From positions 1,556,114 to 1,620,113 of the forward strand of contig NZ_LAIJ01000009.1 in NCBI RefSeq assembly GCF_001449115.1: DNA of 64,000 bases. Reading direction: 5' to 3'. The notes under the pieces were generated by a model, which saw only the letters and a program-made list of their open reading frames with translations, had not been told where the DNA came from and did not search any database. Shown in pieces: positions 26,962 to 35,081 of this stretch (positions within the stretch are counted from its first letter, which is position 1; every line of letters starts with the position of its first letter). Made by a program: the position numbers and the translations under genes. This stretch comes from Occallatibacter gabretensis (GTDB taxonomy: Bacteria > Acidobacteriota > Terriglobia > Terriglobales > Acidobacteriaceae).

Positions 26962-28380
26962 TTAGCTCTTCGTCTCACCATTCGCAGGCTTGTCCTTCAT
27001 CGCCTTCACGTTCGACATCAACTGCTTGATGTCCATCCCGCTCAGCGCCTCAAACAGTGCCGGAACCTGCGCCGCAATCTTCGTCATGTCTCCGGTGATC
27101 TTGTGCACGCCGGCATCTCCGTCGTTTCCAGTGGACACAATCGTGATCTTGTCCACCTTGCTCAGCGGCTCCGCCATTGCGCGAACCACATCGGCCATGT
27201 TGGTCAATAGCTTGTCCACAACAGCCGCCTGGTTCCATCCCTGGTAAGCCTCAGCCTTCACCGTCATTGCCTTCGCTTCGGCCTCGCCCTTCTGAAAGAT
27301 GATCGAAGCCTCAGCCTCGCCCTGCGTGCGAATCGCAGCGGCGCGGCCTTCTGCTTCGGCGGTCAAACGATTCTTCTCCGCGGCAGCCATCGTCTCAATC
27401 CGCTGACGGCTGATCTCGGCTTCCTTCAGCACCGTGGCAATCAGTTCCTTCTCATGGCGCGCAATTTCCGCTTCCTGCACCTTGATCTGGCCCTCCTTCT
27501 CCACCTGCTGCACCTTCACCTGTTCAGCCGTCACCTGCTGCTGCATAATGTTCGTCTGAATCTCATAAGCCTTATCCGCCTGCGCCTCCTGCCTGCGGCT
27601 CTGCTCCGTGTACTCGGCCTTCTTGATATCCAGGTCGCGCTGCGCCTCAGCCTGCCGTGTCTGTGAAGCCGTCTCCGCAATCACGCGGTCCTGGTCAGCC
27701 TGCGCCTTGGCTACCGCGGCTTCGCGTGTCGCCGTGGCCCGCAGAATGGCGGTATCGCGCTCAGCTTCGGCGGTCGCCATCTCCGCATCGCGCTTAATCC
27801 GAGCAATATCCGGCCGGCCCATATTCGAGATGTACTCGTTCTTGTCGCGAACCTCCTTGATCGTGAACGAAATCACCTCCAGCCCCATCTTGCTCATGTC
27901 GTCCGCGCACGTCCCGCGCATCCGATCGCCCACCATCTCCGGCTCTTTCACAATCTGCTCAACGGTCAACTGACCAATAATCCCGCGCAGATGCCCCTCC
28001 ATCACCAGGCGAATCAATCCCTCGCGCTGCTGCGGAGCCTTCGACAAGAACTGTTCTGCGGCAGTAAGAATCGAAGACTGATCGCTCCGCACCTTGATCT
28101 GCGCAACAGCTTCCACCGTCACAGCCACGCCTTGCTTTGTATAAAGGTCCTGCTGCGGAGCCACATCAAAGCTCATCAGCTCAAGGCTCAGTTCCCGGCA
28201 GTTCTCCACCATCGGAAAGATCACCGTGCCATGTCCCTTGATCACGCGCGGTCCGCGAAAGCCATACACAATCAGAGCCTCATTCGGGCCGGCCTTGCGA
28301 TACATCCGCGCCAGAATTCCGATAAGAAGAATCAATGCCAGGACTGACAGTCCAGAAATCAACACAATTTGGTTCATCAT
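26962..28380 (-). CDS. Flotillin-family (SPFH) membrane scaffold protein
   Basis: A 472-residue flotillin-like protein. An N-terminal hydrophobic hairpin (VLISGLSVLALILLIGILARMY) anchors it, the SPFH domain follows (PNEALIVYGFRGPRVIKGHGT to about residue 190), then a long Ala/Glu/Gln coiled coil (EAERDTAILRATATREAAVAKAQ) and a conserved tail. Flotillins organise membrane microdomains and influence fluidity. It stands between the NfeD/YqiJ-like gene with a 36-residue peptide and PspA, a known type of gene cluster. Confidence 0.94.
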   Translation of the reverse strand: MMNQIVLISGLSVLALILLIGILARMYRKAGPNEALIVYGFRGPRVIKGHGTVIFPMVENCRELSLELMSFDVAPQQDLYTKQGVAVTVEAVAQIKVRSDQSSILTAAEQFLSKAPQQREGLIRLVMEGHLRGIIGQLTVEQIVKEPEMVGDRMRGTCADDMSKMGLEVISFTIKEVRDKNEYISNMGRPDIARIKRDAEMATAEAERDTAILRATATREAAVAKAQADQDRVIAETASQTRQAEAQRDLDIKKAEYTEQSRRQEAQADKAYEIQTNIMQQQVTAEQVKVQQVEKEGQIKVQEAEIARHEKELIATVLKEAEISRQRIETMAAAEKNRLTAEAEGRAAAIRTQGEAEASIIFQKGEAEAKAMTVKAEAYQGWNQAAVVDKLLTNMADVVRAMAEPLSKVDKITIVSTGNDGDAGVHKITGDMTKIAAQVPALFEALSGMDIKQLMSNVKAMKDKPANGETKS

Positions 28381-28470
28381 TGCATTCCCAGTCCCTTCAA
28401 CCAGGAAAACGACTTTGTTAAAGGTTCACGTCACATGCCAGGTACAACCACAGTAATCAGGCCTCCTGAG

Positions 28471-28581
28471 TTACTGTCTGGCGCCGTTGCGTTTACGCGG
28501 ATAGAGCTTAGCAAGCAGTCCGGCCAGAAAAATCACCACCAGAACGCCCATGTCAGCGAAAATTACCGCGGTGTTGCTCAT
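28471..28581 (-). CDS. 36-residue single-span membrane peptide
   Basis: A short frame of 36 codons (MSNTAVIFADMGVLVVIF, then LAGLLAKLYPRKRNGARQ) sits in the 225-bp gap between the NfeD-like and flotillin genes. It encodes one membrane helix (about residues 5-27) with a strongly basic C-terminal tail, the classic positive-inside pattern. A possible GAGGACT ribosome site lies upstream, and the stop precedes the flotillin gene by 90 bp. No homologue is recalled. Coding is supported by composition and operon position only. Confidence 0.55.
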   Translation of the reverse strand: MSNTAVIFADMGVLVVIFLAGLLAKLYPRKRNGARQ

Positions 28582-28605
28582 TGCAGTCCTCAATTTCGGT
28601 TGCGG

Positions 28606-29190
28606 CTAGCGCACGCTCTCGTCCCAGCGGCGAACATACGCAATGCCTTTTTCATACCGCACCACAAAGACCTCTTCCTGTTTTGGAATCGGTAGTCCAT
28701 CCTCGGAGCGCGCCGGTGCCGAGCGCAGCGCTCCCATTTGCTGGTAAATAATCTCCCCCGTTCCGCCCGTCTGAATCACAGCGGAAACCTTTCCCACCGC
28801 TCCAACAACCGCGGTCTCATCGGCAGTCAACTCGCGCTCATGCGGCAGCAGCACGCGTGTCAGAAAGACAAAGACAATCGCTCCTCCTGCTACGCCGCAC
28901 ACCGCCGCCAGCGCCAGCACCACCCCGGCCACAAATCCCCCATACTTCGTCAGCAAATATCCCGAAGCGCCAAACCAGCAGAGAAAAATCATTGCGCTGA
29001 AGCCGTTCCACCACGGAACCTTCATCTGCGCCGCGCTCGAAACTCCGTGCGCTGCTCCCGCCACGCTGTGCGGAATATGCACGTGCACATGCCCACCAAA
29101 ATGCAGATGCCCCATCCCGCCCAGCAGCGCCACCACGCTCAGCATCAACCCAGCCACAAAACAAATCAGGTAAAACATTTCCCAGTTCAT
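28606..29190 (-). CDS. NfeD/YqiJ-like membrane protein
   Basis: A 194-residue protein with a first membrane span, a His-rich loop (GGMGHLHFGGHVHVHIPHS), two further spans (about 67-85 and 89-115), and a soluble C-terminal domain of about 80 residues. The C-terminal domain looks like the OB-fold of NfeD/YqiJ proteins (VVGAVGKVSAVIQTGGTGEIIY). YqiJ-type proteins are encoded next to flotillins and bind them. The MNWEMF start has a GGGAG ribosome site. It is the first gene of the operon leading to flotillin and PspA. The His-rich loop could bind metal. Confidence 0.8.
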   Translation of the reverse strand: MNWEMFYLICFVAGLMLSVVALLGGMGHLHFGGHVHVHIPHSVAGAAHGVSSAAQMKVPWWNGFSAMIFLCWFGASGYLLTKYGGFVAGVVLALAAVCGVAGGAIVFVFLTRVLLPHERELTADETAVVGAVGKVSAVIQTGGTGEIIYQQMGALRSAPARSEDGLPIPKQEEVFVVRYEKGIAYVRRWDESVR

Positions 29191-29215
29191 AACCACTCCC
29201 GACTATTCAAAAGGT

Positions 29216-29340
29216 CGTCATCCTGACCGTAGCCGTTTTTCAGGCGGAGGGAAGGACCCGCTTTTGTCTTTCTTTCCGTTCCACCACGGCAAGGGGTGCC
29301 CCATCCATGCGCAGTTTTTCGCGCATGGGTGGGATAGCAC
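29216..29340 (+). repeat. Composite two-hairpin intergenic repeat, copy 2
   Basis: It opens with GTCATCCTGACCGTAGCC, continues through GGAAGGACCCGCTTTTG and ends with GGGTGCCCC, a stem CATGCGC / GCGCATG, and GGGTGGGATAGCAC. It matches 12535-12650 over the entire length, except that the second stem is a different sequence that still pairs. It separates the flotillin operon from the XRE gene. Confidence 0.88.
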
Positions 29341-29362
29341 GAACCCTCGCCGTACCTCGTTC

Positions 29363-29860
29363 TTAGCCCCTTACTCCCTCAGTCCCTTTATTCCCCGGCT
29401 TTCTGAGCACCTCAGAAAGCCTATCCACCAACCCCGGCGTCTCAATCACCGCCTCCAGCAGCATCAAACACTCCCGCGTATTCTCATGCTTTGCCAGCGT
29501 CAGCAGCGCGCACCGCAAATCCGGATCTCTCCGGAACCGTTCCGCGCCACCCACCAGCCACAGATCCAGCTTGTCCTCCACATCCCGCAGTGGGCTCTCA
29601 AGCTCCGTCGAATAACCCTCGGGATCATCCACCAGGTAGCCCGGATGCACCTTGAAAAATGTGGAAAGAGTCTGTCGGCTGGTATTGGTCAGATGGGGCC
29701 GCGCTCCGCTTTCAATCTGGGAAAGGTAGCTCTGGCTGATCTTGGAGCCGGTCTCGGCCTCAATGGCCCTTGCCAGCTCCATCTGGCTCATTGCGCGGTC
29801 CAGGCCTCTCAAACTGCCTTCCACCTCGCGCAGGTATCGAATTTTGTCGCCGAGCGTCAT
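29363..29860 (-). CDS. XRE-family transcriptional regulator
   Basis: A 165-residue regulator. The N-terminal helix-turn-helix spans about residues 3-70 (LGDKIRYLREVEGSL, SQMELARAIEAETG, KISQSYLSQIESGARP, with long insertions between helices). A helical C-terminal half of about 90 residues is unassigned (VEDKLDLWLVGGAERFRRDPDLR). I set the start at MTLGDKI, which aligns with the HTH start. The region upstream holds ATTGC inverted repeats, probably its own operator, and a divergent small transcript. Confidence 0.88.
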   Translation of the reverse strand: MTLGDKIRYLREVEGSLRGLDRAMSQMELARAIEAETGSKISQSYLSQIESGARPHLTNTSRQTLSTFFKVHPGYLVDDPEGYSTELESPLRDVEDKLDLWLVGGAERFRRDPDLRCALLTLAKHENTRECLMLLEAVIETPGLVDRLSEVLRKPGNKGTEGVRG

Positions 29861-29910
29861 AACGTTTCTTAAAACCATCCCGCGATTAGGAGTCTTACGA
29901 AACGGCCTAT

Positions 29911-29944
29911 CGCAATCCGTAATAACTCTATTGCGAATTGCAAT
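29911..29944. promoter_or_regulatory. Candidate operator of the XRE regulator
   Basis: ATTGCGAATTGCAAT is an inverted repeat (ATTGC / GCAAT with a 5-base centre). A third GCAAT half-site lies 18 bases to its left, at 29912-29916. The cluster sits between the XRE start and the divergent small ORF, as expected for an autoregulatory operator. Binding is inferred. Confidence 0.45.
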
Positions 29945-29961
29945 AAACGTCAAGAGGTACG

Positions 29962-30030
29962 ATGCAAATATTTTTCAAAGCCTGTGGAAAACTTTGCATA
30001 AGATTATGGCCCTTTGTGGCAGACTCATAA
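29962..30030 (+). CDS. Possible 22-residue ORF ending just before a strong terminator
   Basis: An ATG with a GAGGT site 4 bases upstream opens 22 codons (MQIFFKACGKL, then CIRLWPFVADS) and stops 6 bp before a perfect terminator. It is divergent from the XRE gene and downstream of its putative operator. It may be a micropeptide gene, an attenuator leader or part of a non-coding RNA. Composition does not decide between these. Confidence 0.3.
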   Translation: MQIFFKACGKLCIRLWPFVADS

Positions 30031-30036
30031 GCAGCA

Positions 30037-30078
30037 GAAAAAGAAGGCCCGGTCCATCAGGACCGAGCCTTCTTTTTC
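30037..30078. terminator. Strong bidirectional rho-independent terminator
   Basis: AAAAAGAAGGCCCGGTCC pairs with GGACCGAGCCTTCTTTTT across the loop ATCA, giving about 18 nearly perfect base pairs with T-runs on both strands. No annotated gene ends here, so it must stop a short transcript from the XRE upstream region (plus strand) or a transcript coming from the right. Confidence 0.85.
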
Positions 30079-30415
30079 CAGCCGCAAACATCGCAAAAAA
30101 GATGCAGTAAATGTGTATTTTCGCCGCATTTTGGCCGCAAATTCGCAGCCTATTTTTTCCTGTAAGTCTATCAATAAAAATGATTTATACGCAATTTAAA
30201 TGAAAATACTGATTTTTCTGTATAAATTCTGTATTTCTGTATTTCTGTACCGATGCTACGGGGGGACATTCCAAAGCATCGCCCAGGGGCATCAGGCCTG
30301 GGCCCCGGAAAGGCCGTCTGACCCTTCGCCGGATTTTCATTCGCCTCACTCGCATGGCGCGGAGTAAATTGATCGCTGCTGTTATTTCCCTGGATTCAGA
30401 AGGAGCACGAAAACC
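30079..30415. other. AT-rich intergenic stretch with TTCTGTAT repeats
   Basis: No gene is visible here. The left 170 bases are markedly AT-rich against the GC-rich surroundings, and 30213-30250 holds four copies of a TTCTGTAT-like octamer. A small GGGGC/GCCCC hairpin follows near 30290. The promoter of the VOC gene is probably at the right end, ahead of the AGAAGGAGC ribosome site. Confidence 0.6.
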
Positions 30416-30772
30416 ATGCCTAACCCGGTTGTTCACTTTGAAATCATGGGCAAAGACAAACCCGCCCTCGAAACCTTCTACAAGGCAGCCTTTGACTGGC
30501 AGCTCCAGCCTGTCATGGATGAATACTCCATGATCTTCCCCGGCTCAGGCCCCGCCGGTGGCATCGGCACCTCGCCCAATGTCGACCACTACGTCAGCTT
30601 TTACGTCGAAGTCCCCAGCGTCGCCGCTCACCTTGAGAAAATCGAGTCCCTCGGCGGCAAAAAGCTCATGGGCCCCATGCAGGTTCCCAACGGCCCCGTC
30701 ATCGGCATGTTCAACGACCCCGCCGGCAACATGGTCGGCATCTGCGAGCCCTTTACGCCACCAGGCATGTAG
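30416..30772 (+). CDS. VOC-superfamily (glyoxalase/bleomycin-resistance-like) protein
   Basis: A 118-residue single-domain vicinal oxygen chelate protein: PVVHFEIMGKDKPALETFY at the start, YVSFYVEVPSVAAHLEKIESLGGK in the middle, and MFNDPAGNMVGICEP at the end. The H and E metal-ligand positions (HFEI, then DPAGNMVGICE) are partly conserved. An AGAAGGAGC ribosome site precedes the ATG. Substrate unknown; this VOC subgroup is common and uncharacterised. Confidence 0.88.
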   Translation: MPNPVVHFEIMGKDKPALETFYKAAFDWQLQPVMDEYSMIFPGSGPAGGIGTSPNVDHYVSFYVEVPSVAAHLEKIESLGGKKLMGPMQVPNGPVIGMFNDPAGNMVGICEPFTPPGM

Positions 30773-30798
30773 TATTTTCTGCAATTCAGTCGGGTGCC

Positions 30799-30843
30799 GG
30801 GTGCCCCATTCATCGAGCGCTTTTGCTCGATGGGTGGGATACC
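30799..30843 (+). repeat. Right-half hairpin repeat (partial composite repeat)
   Basis: GGGTGCCCCATTC, a stem ATCGAGC / GCTCGAT with loop GCTTTT, and GGGTGGGATACC. It differs from 23217-23260 by one base in the first box. It lies between the converging VOC and RNB genes. Confidence 0.82.
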
Positions 30844-30883
30844 TTAAAAGCTCGCTCTCCCACAGAAGGGCTAAAAGCTGCTT

Positions 30884-32359
30884 TCACGCTGCTGCAAAAT
30901 CAATAAACCCGCGTGCCGGATTCGTCCCAACCAGCTTCACCTTCACGCGGTCGCCCACATCCAGGCCTTTGGCCCCATGTATCAGCATGCCTTCCACGTG
31001 CGGATCAAGCGCCCGCACAAAGGTTCCATGCTGGTTTACGCCGGTGATAATGCCGTCAAAGATCTGCCCGATCCGCGGATGTAGCACCACCGCCGCAATG
31101 CGTTTCTGCATATCGCGCTCCACGTGCCGCGCCGCGTCTTCCATCTCCGTGCACCGAGTCGCAATCGCACCGAGCTGCTCTTCGGAGTAAGGCTTCGCCT
31201 CACCGCCAACCAGAGCCTTAAGAATCCGCTGCGCCACCATGTCGGGAAACCGCCGGTTCGGCGCCGTCGAATGCGTATAGTCCTGCACCGCCAGGCCAAA
31301 GTGTCCCGGCGCTTCAACTCCGGGCCGCACCAGCACGTACTCGCCCGGCCCCATCAGCTTCACCACGGAAAGCGAGAGGTCCGGAAACCGCTCCGGATCA
31401 GCCTTTTTTCTCTCCAGCAAAAACTCATTCAGCGCCTTCGAATCCGGCTCCGCGGGCAGCGTCGTTCCCAGCCCTTCGGCAAGCTGCACAATTCTGTCCC
31501 ACCGCTTCGGCACCCGCACCACGCGCCGAATCGATGCCACCTTCGCATCCTCAAAGTGCCGCGCCATCACGCCGTTGGCCGCCACCATGAACTCTTCAAT
31601 CAGGCTTGTCGCGCGGTTCTTCTCCTGCCGCGCAATATCGGTCGGCTGGTCTCCCTGCATCACCGGCCGCGTCTCCATCGATTCAAGGTCCAGCGCCCCA
31701 TGCTGAAACCGCGCACCCACCATCCGCCGCGCCGCCTCATCCTGCAGCTTCAGCTGAGCGGCCAAATCCGCATTCGCAGCCACCTTCGCTGGAGCCTGCC
31801 CGGTACCCTCAAGCCACGCGCCAACACTCGGGTAAGCAAGTTGCGCCCGGTTCCGCACCAGCGCCCGATAAGCCTTACCGTCGCTAGCCGCGCCGCTGGC
31901 GTCGACGCAATACTCAATCACAATCGCCGCGCGATCCTCATTCTCATTGAGCGACGTCGCACCCTCCGAAAGCTCCGCCGGCAGCATCGGAAACACCTTC
32001 ACGCCGGTATACACCGAAGTCGTCTCACTCTGCGCATGCTTGTCGATCACGGAACCGAGATGCACCCGCGCATCCACATCCGCAACGCCAACCAGCACAC
32101 GAATCCGCCCGTCCGGACCTTCATCGGCCAGCTTCTCCGCCCACTCAATCTGATCCAGATCCTTGGAGGTGTCATTGTCGATTGACGACCACAGCAGCGA
32201 ACGAAGGTCCTTCGGTCCTTCGGGCAGGCGATCATCAGAGAGAATCGCCGCCAGCTCCTTGTCCGTTCCTTGCGGGAAATCCGGCTGAAATCCATGTTCC
32301 AGCATTGCCGCATGCGCCGCGGCCACAAGATTAAAGTGCACAGGCTGACCTGAACTCAT
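30884..32359 (-). CDS. RNB-domain ribonuclease (RNase II family)
   Basis: A 491-residue 3'-5' exoribonuclease-type protein with a central RNB domain. The active-site loop reads SSIDNDTSKDLDQIE. It carries three of the usual four metal-binding Asp, with Gln at the position of the last one, a form I recall in the short RNB subfamily. Further RNB blocks are VLVGVADVDARV, YTHSTAPNRRFPDMVAQR and a C-terminal S1-like strand region (IFDGIITGVNQHGTFVRAL). N-terminal cold-shock domains of RNase II/R are absent, which makes it shorter than those enzymes. It probably acts in RNA turnover. Confidence 0.9.
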   Translation of the reverse strand: MSSGQPVHFNLVAAAHAAMLEHGFQPDFPQGTDKELAAILSDDRLPEGPKDLRSLLWSSIDNDTSKDLDQIEWAEKLADEGPDGRIRVLVGVADVDARVHLGSVIDKHAQSETTSVYTGVKVFPMLPAELSEGATSLNENEDRAAIVIEYCVDASGAASDGKAYRALVRNRAQLAYPSVGAWLEGTGQAPAKVAANADLAAQLKLQDEAARRMVGARFQHGALDLESMETRPVMQGDQPTDIARQEKNRATSLIEEFMVAANGVMARHFEDAKVASIRRVVRVPKRWDRIVQLAEGLGTTLPAEPDSKALNEFLLERKKADPERFPDLSLSVVKLMGPGEYVLVRPGVEAPGHFGLAVQDYTHSTAPNRRFPDMVAQRILKALVGGEAKPYSEEQLGAIATRCTEMEDAARHVERDMQKRIAAVVLHPRIGQIFDGIITGVNQHGTFVRALDPHVEGMLIHGAKGLDVGDRVKVKLVGTNPARGFIDFAAA

Positions 32360-32420
32360 CTATTCAACTCCGGTTCGCAACTCGCAGCCTATCACTTCAC
32401 ACCATGGCTCATGGATTTTC

Positions 32421-32451
32421 CTGATCCCTGACCCCTGATCTCTGATCGCTG
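32421..32451. repeat. CTGATCC-like short tandem repeat
   Basis: Four to five degenerate heptamers of the form CTGATCY/CTGACCC lie between the RNB ribonuclease and the Ig-like protein gene. Related GATCAG runs occur at 58632-58655 and 59262-59292. Confidence 0.6.
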
Positions 32452-32454
32452 TCT

Positions 32455-34347
32455 TTAATCCGTCGACGGAATCACGTTGACCGTCAGGTACACGCTGTGG
32501 CTCACCACCGCGTTATCTATATAAGCCGTAGCCGTCAAAGTCACCGTTGTCGTGCCAAGCGGAGTTCCCGCACCGTTCGAACCTTTATTAGTACTGTTGC
32601 ACCCCACGCCGGCACCGCACAGTCCAGCCAGCAGTAGAACCAGCGCCCCAAATCGCCGCAACCGTCGCGCCCTGCGTCCCACTGGCGCAAGCAATACAAC
32701 CAGCGCCAGAGCCATCCCGCCGCCCGCGCGCAGCCACATCGGACCATTGCCGCGGTGTGCCGAGCTGCTCGATGGCCCGCCAGTTTTATACGTCTGCACC
32801 GTGAAGGTGACCGTCCCCGTAGGCGTCACCTGCACCGGATTCGGCGTACACGTCATATCGTCCTGCGGCAGCACATTGCACGTCACCTGGATCTGGCTGG
32901 TGTAGCCCGCCAGTCCCGCAACAATAAAGGCCGCTTGCCCCGAATCTCCTTTGGGAATCGTCAGGCTCGCCGGAGGCGTCACCGGAGCGATCGTGAAATC
33001 CTGTACCGTCACCGTCACAGCACTCGATGTTCCCGGCGCAAAATACGAATCTCCCACATAAACAGCCGTGATCGTGTCCTGTCCCGCAGGCAGCGTCGCA
33101 ATGGTGAAAGTAGCCGTCGAGCTGTTCCCAAGCGCAATCATCAGCGTGCCGGTGCCAATCACTGTAGTGCCGTTGTAGAAGGTGACTTTGCCGGTGGGAT
33201 TTTGTTCGTACGTCGCAGGCGGCGCGGTAGTCGGCGTCACCGTAGCTGTAAAGTTGATAGCCTGCCCCGGACCGGCAACCGTCGGCGCCGCTGTGAGCGT
33301 CACCGTATCCGGCAGCAGCGCAGCCGTCAGGCTCACAGCATTTGAGGTGCTGCCCGCATAATTCGTATCGCCGGAGTAAACCGCCGTGACCAGGTGCGAT
33401 TTGGTGGTGTCGAGCATGAGGTTCGACAGCGTAGCGCTGTAAGAACTCACCTGCTGCGTTCCCAGCAGCGTCGCTCCGTCATAGAAACTGACGGTTCCAG
33501 TCGGCGCAATCGATGTCGAGACACCAGCGGCAGCATTGACAACAGCCGTCAGAGCTACCGGAATACCCACCTGCAGTGTGGTCGGAGCAGCAGTCAGCGT
33601 TGTGGTTGAGGCAAATTTTGAAACGGTAATGGTCACAGCAGGCGAGGTCGAAGACACGTAATTGTCATCGCCGTTGTACACCGCCTGCAGAGCGTGTGAG
33701 CCTGCGGCAGGAGCCGTAATACTGAACGATGCTGCGGTAACACTGCCCGCGGTTGCAAGTGCTGCTGTCCCCGTTGCCTTGCCGTCCACATTCAGCGTAA
33801 CCGCGCCTGTTGGATTGTCCTCGCCAATCGGTGGCGTACCAACCGTGACAGGCACAGAAACCGCAAGGCTTGCGCCTCCAACGGGAGTCGTCGTCGCTGG
33901 CGTCACGGTAAGCGATGTGGAGCTCTTTTCCATCGTCACCACAACCTGCTGCGAATCCTTCGCGGCGTAACTGGAATCGCCGGAATAGCTCGCGATCACA
34001 TTGTTGCCGCCAACCGCTAGTCCGGAGGTTACGGCCAGAATCGAAGTTCCCGTGCCGTCCAGCTGCACCGGACTGCCCGTAAGCTGCGCGCCGGTTGTCG
34101 CATTGGTAAATGTGACGCTCCCAGTCGGCGTGGCTCCGCCGGTGTTCGAGATCACCACGCACGTGAAGGTGACCTTTGCGGAAGGATTGTACGTATCGTT
34201 GGCTACCGTGGGGCTAAAGGTAAGCGAAACAGTAGTGTCGCCCGTGCCGTTAGCGTCAGGATTTTGGGCAAAGCTGCTGCTCGTCGCCGCCATCCAGGCG
34301 AAGGCAAGCAATGCAGCCATCCATCCCAAGCTCTTTCTCAGTGCCAT
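32455..34347 (-). CDS. Secreted Ig-like repeat surface protein
   Basis: A 630-residue exported protein. A signal peptide (WMAALLAFAWMAATSSSFAQ) is followed by about five tandem bacterial Ig-like (Big_3-type) modules. Each is near 95 residues with the recurring signature GTVTFYDG/GxxTFTN ... AVYSGDTNYAGSTS. The C-terminal part has two hydrophobic segments (MALALVVLLAPVG and FGALVLLLAGLCGAGVGC) and one last beta-strand module. The start at MALRKSLGW has an AGAGCAGAGA upstream and fits the signal peptide. It is probably an envelope-anchored adhesin or structural protein. Confidence 0.88.
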   Translation of the reverse strand: MALRKSLGWMAALLAFAWMAATSSSFAQNPDANGTGDTTVSLTFSPTVANDTYNPSAKVTFTCVVISNTGGATPTGSVTFTNATTGAQLTGSPVQLDGTGTSILAVTSGLAVGGNNVIASYSGDSSYAAKDSQQVVVTMEKSSTSLTVTPATTTPVGGASLAVSVPVTVGTPPIGEDNPTGAVTLNVDGKATGTAALATAGSVTAASFSITAPAAGSHALQAVYNGDDNYVSSTSPAVTITVSKFASTTTLTAAPTTLQVGIPVALTAVVNAAAGVSTSIAPTGTVSFYDGATLLGTQQVSSYSATLSNLMLDTTKSHLVTAVYSGDTNYAGSTSNAVSLTAALLPDTVTLTAAPTVAGPGQAINFTATVTPTTAPPATYEQNPTGKVTFYNGTTVIGTGTLMIALGNSSTATFTIATLPAGQDTITAVYVGDSYFAPGTSSAVTVTVQDFTIAPVTPPASLTIPKGDSGQAAFIVAGLAGYTSQIQVTCNVLPQDDMTCTPNPVQVTPTGTVTFTVQTYKTGGPSSSSAHRGNGPMWLRAGGGMALALVVLLAPVGRRARRLRRFGALVLLLAGLCGAGVGCNSTNKGSNGAGTPLGTTTVTLTATAYIDNAVVSHSVYLTVNVIPSTD

Positions 34348-34520
34348 TCTCTGCTCTGGTGCGCCTGACGGTTGCAACAGGTTCTATTGTCGGGTGAAAA
34401 GCCCTTTGATGCTTATCACTTTCGTGGATCAGTGCTAGCTGGCACTGATTGTAGCGTGGCTGCCCACAATGCGAACTTCATCGTCAAACAGTTATCATTA
34501 GAAGGGAGCTTTTTCCAACA

Positions 34521-35081
34521 ATGATTCGTCGTCTTGCCCTCTTTGCTCTTGTTCCGCTTTCGTGCTCTGCCGTATTTGCCCAATCTCCGGCCGCGCCGGC
34601 AACCCCGCAGATAGTCGGCGTCGCATCCGCCGCTGGTCCGGAGCTGATCGAGTTCCAGAAGGTCGAAGACTCGTGGTCTGCCTCCATCAACAGCCGCGAT
34701 CAGTATGGTTTGGAACTGGTGCTCTCGCCCCTATACGTCGATATTGCCGCCAGTGGCGACGTAACCACTCGCAACCAGCAACTGGCGCAGATCATCAACG
34801 CTGAAGACAAAACGATGCACCTTGACCAGCATGCCATCACCGTTCGCACGCTCGGCGATGTGGCCGTGGTGAACGGTACTTACACGCTGCATCACAAGGG
34901 CGCAACCGGACCCGTGGACGAAAAAGGCATCTTTACCCACGTCTTCCAGCGCGTACACAACAGCTGGCTCTGCATCAACGCCCAGCGCACAGTGCTACGG
35001 GAAGATGGGCCGCCAACCAAAACCAAGAAGAAAACAGACGCGGAGCTGCCCTTCCACATTCCCATCTTCAGCAAGAACTAG
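34521..35081 (+). CDS. Exported NTF2-like (SnoaL/DUF4440-type) protein
   Basis: A 186-residue protein with a signal peptide ([18 protein letters not shown]) and an NTF2-like domain ([75 protein letters not shown]), then a Lys/Thr-rich tail. The fold is recognised from the pattern of the DUF4440 family. Activity is unknown. Its stop overlaps the convergent mnmG stop by 4 bp. Confidence 0.82.
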   Translation: MIRRLALFALVPLSCSAVFAQSPAAPATPQIVGVASAAGPELIEFQKVEDSWSASINSRDQYGLELVLSPLYVDIAASGDVTTRNQQLAQIINAEDKTMHLDQHAITVRTLGDVAVVNGTYTLHHKGATGPVDEKGIFTHVFQRVHNSWLCINAQRTVLREDGPPTKTKKKTDAELPFHIPIFSKN

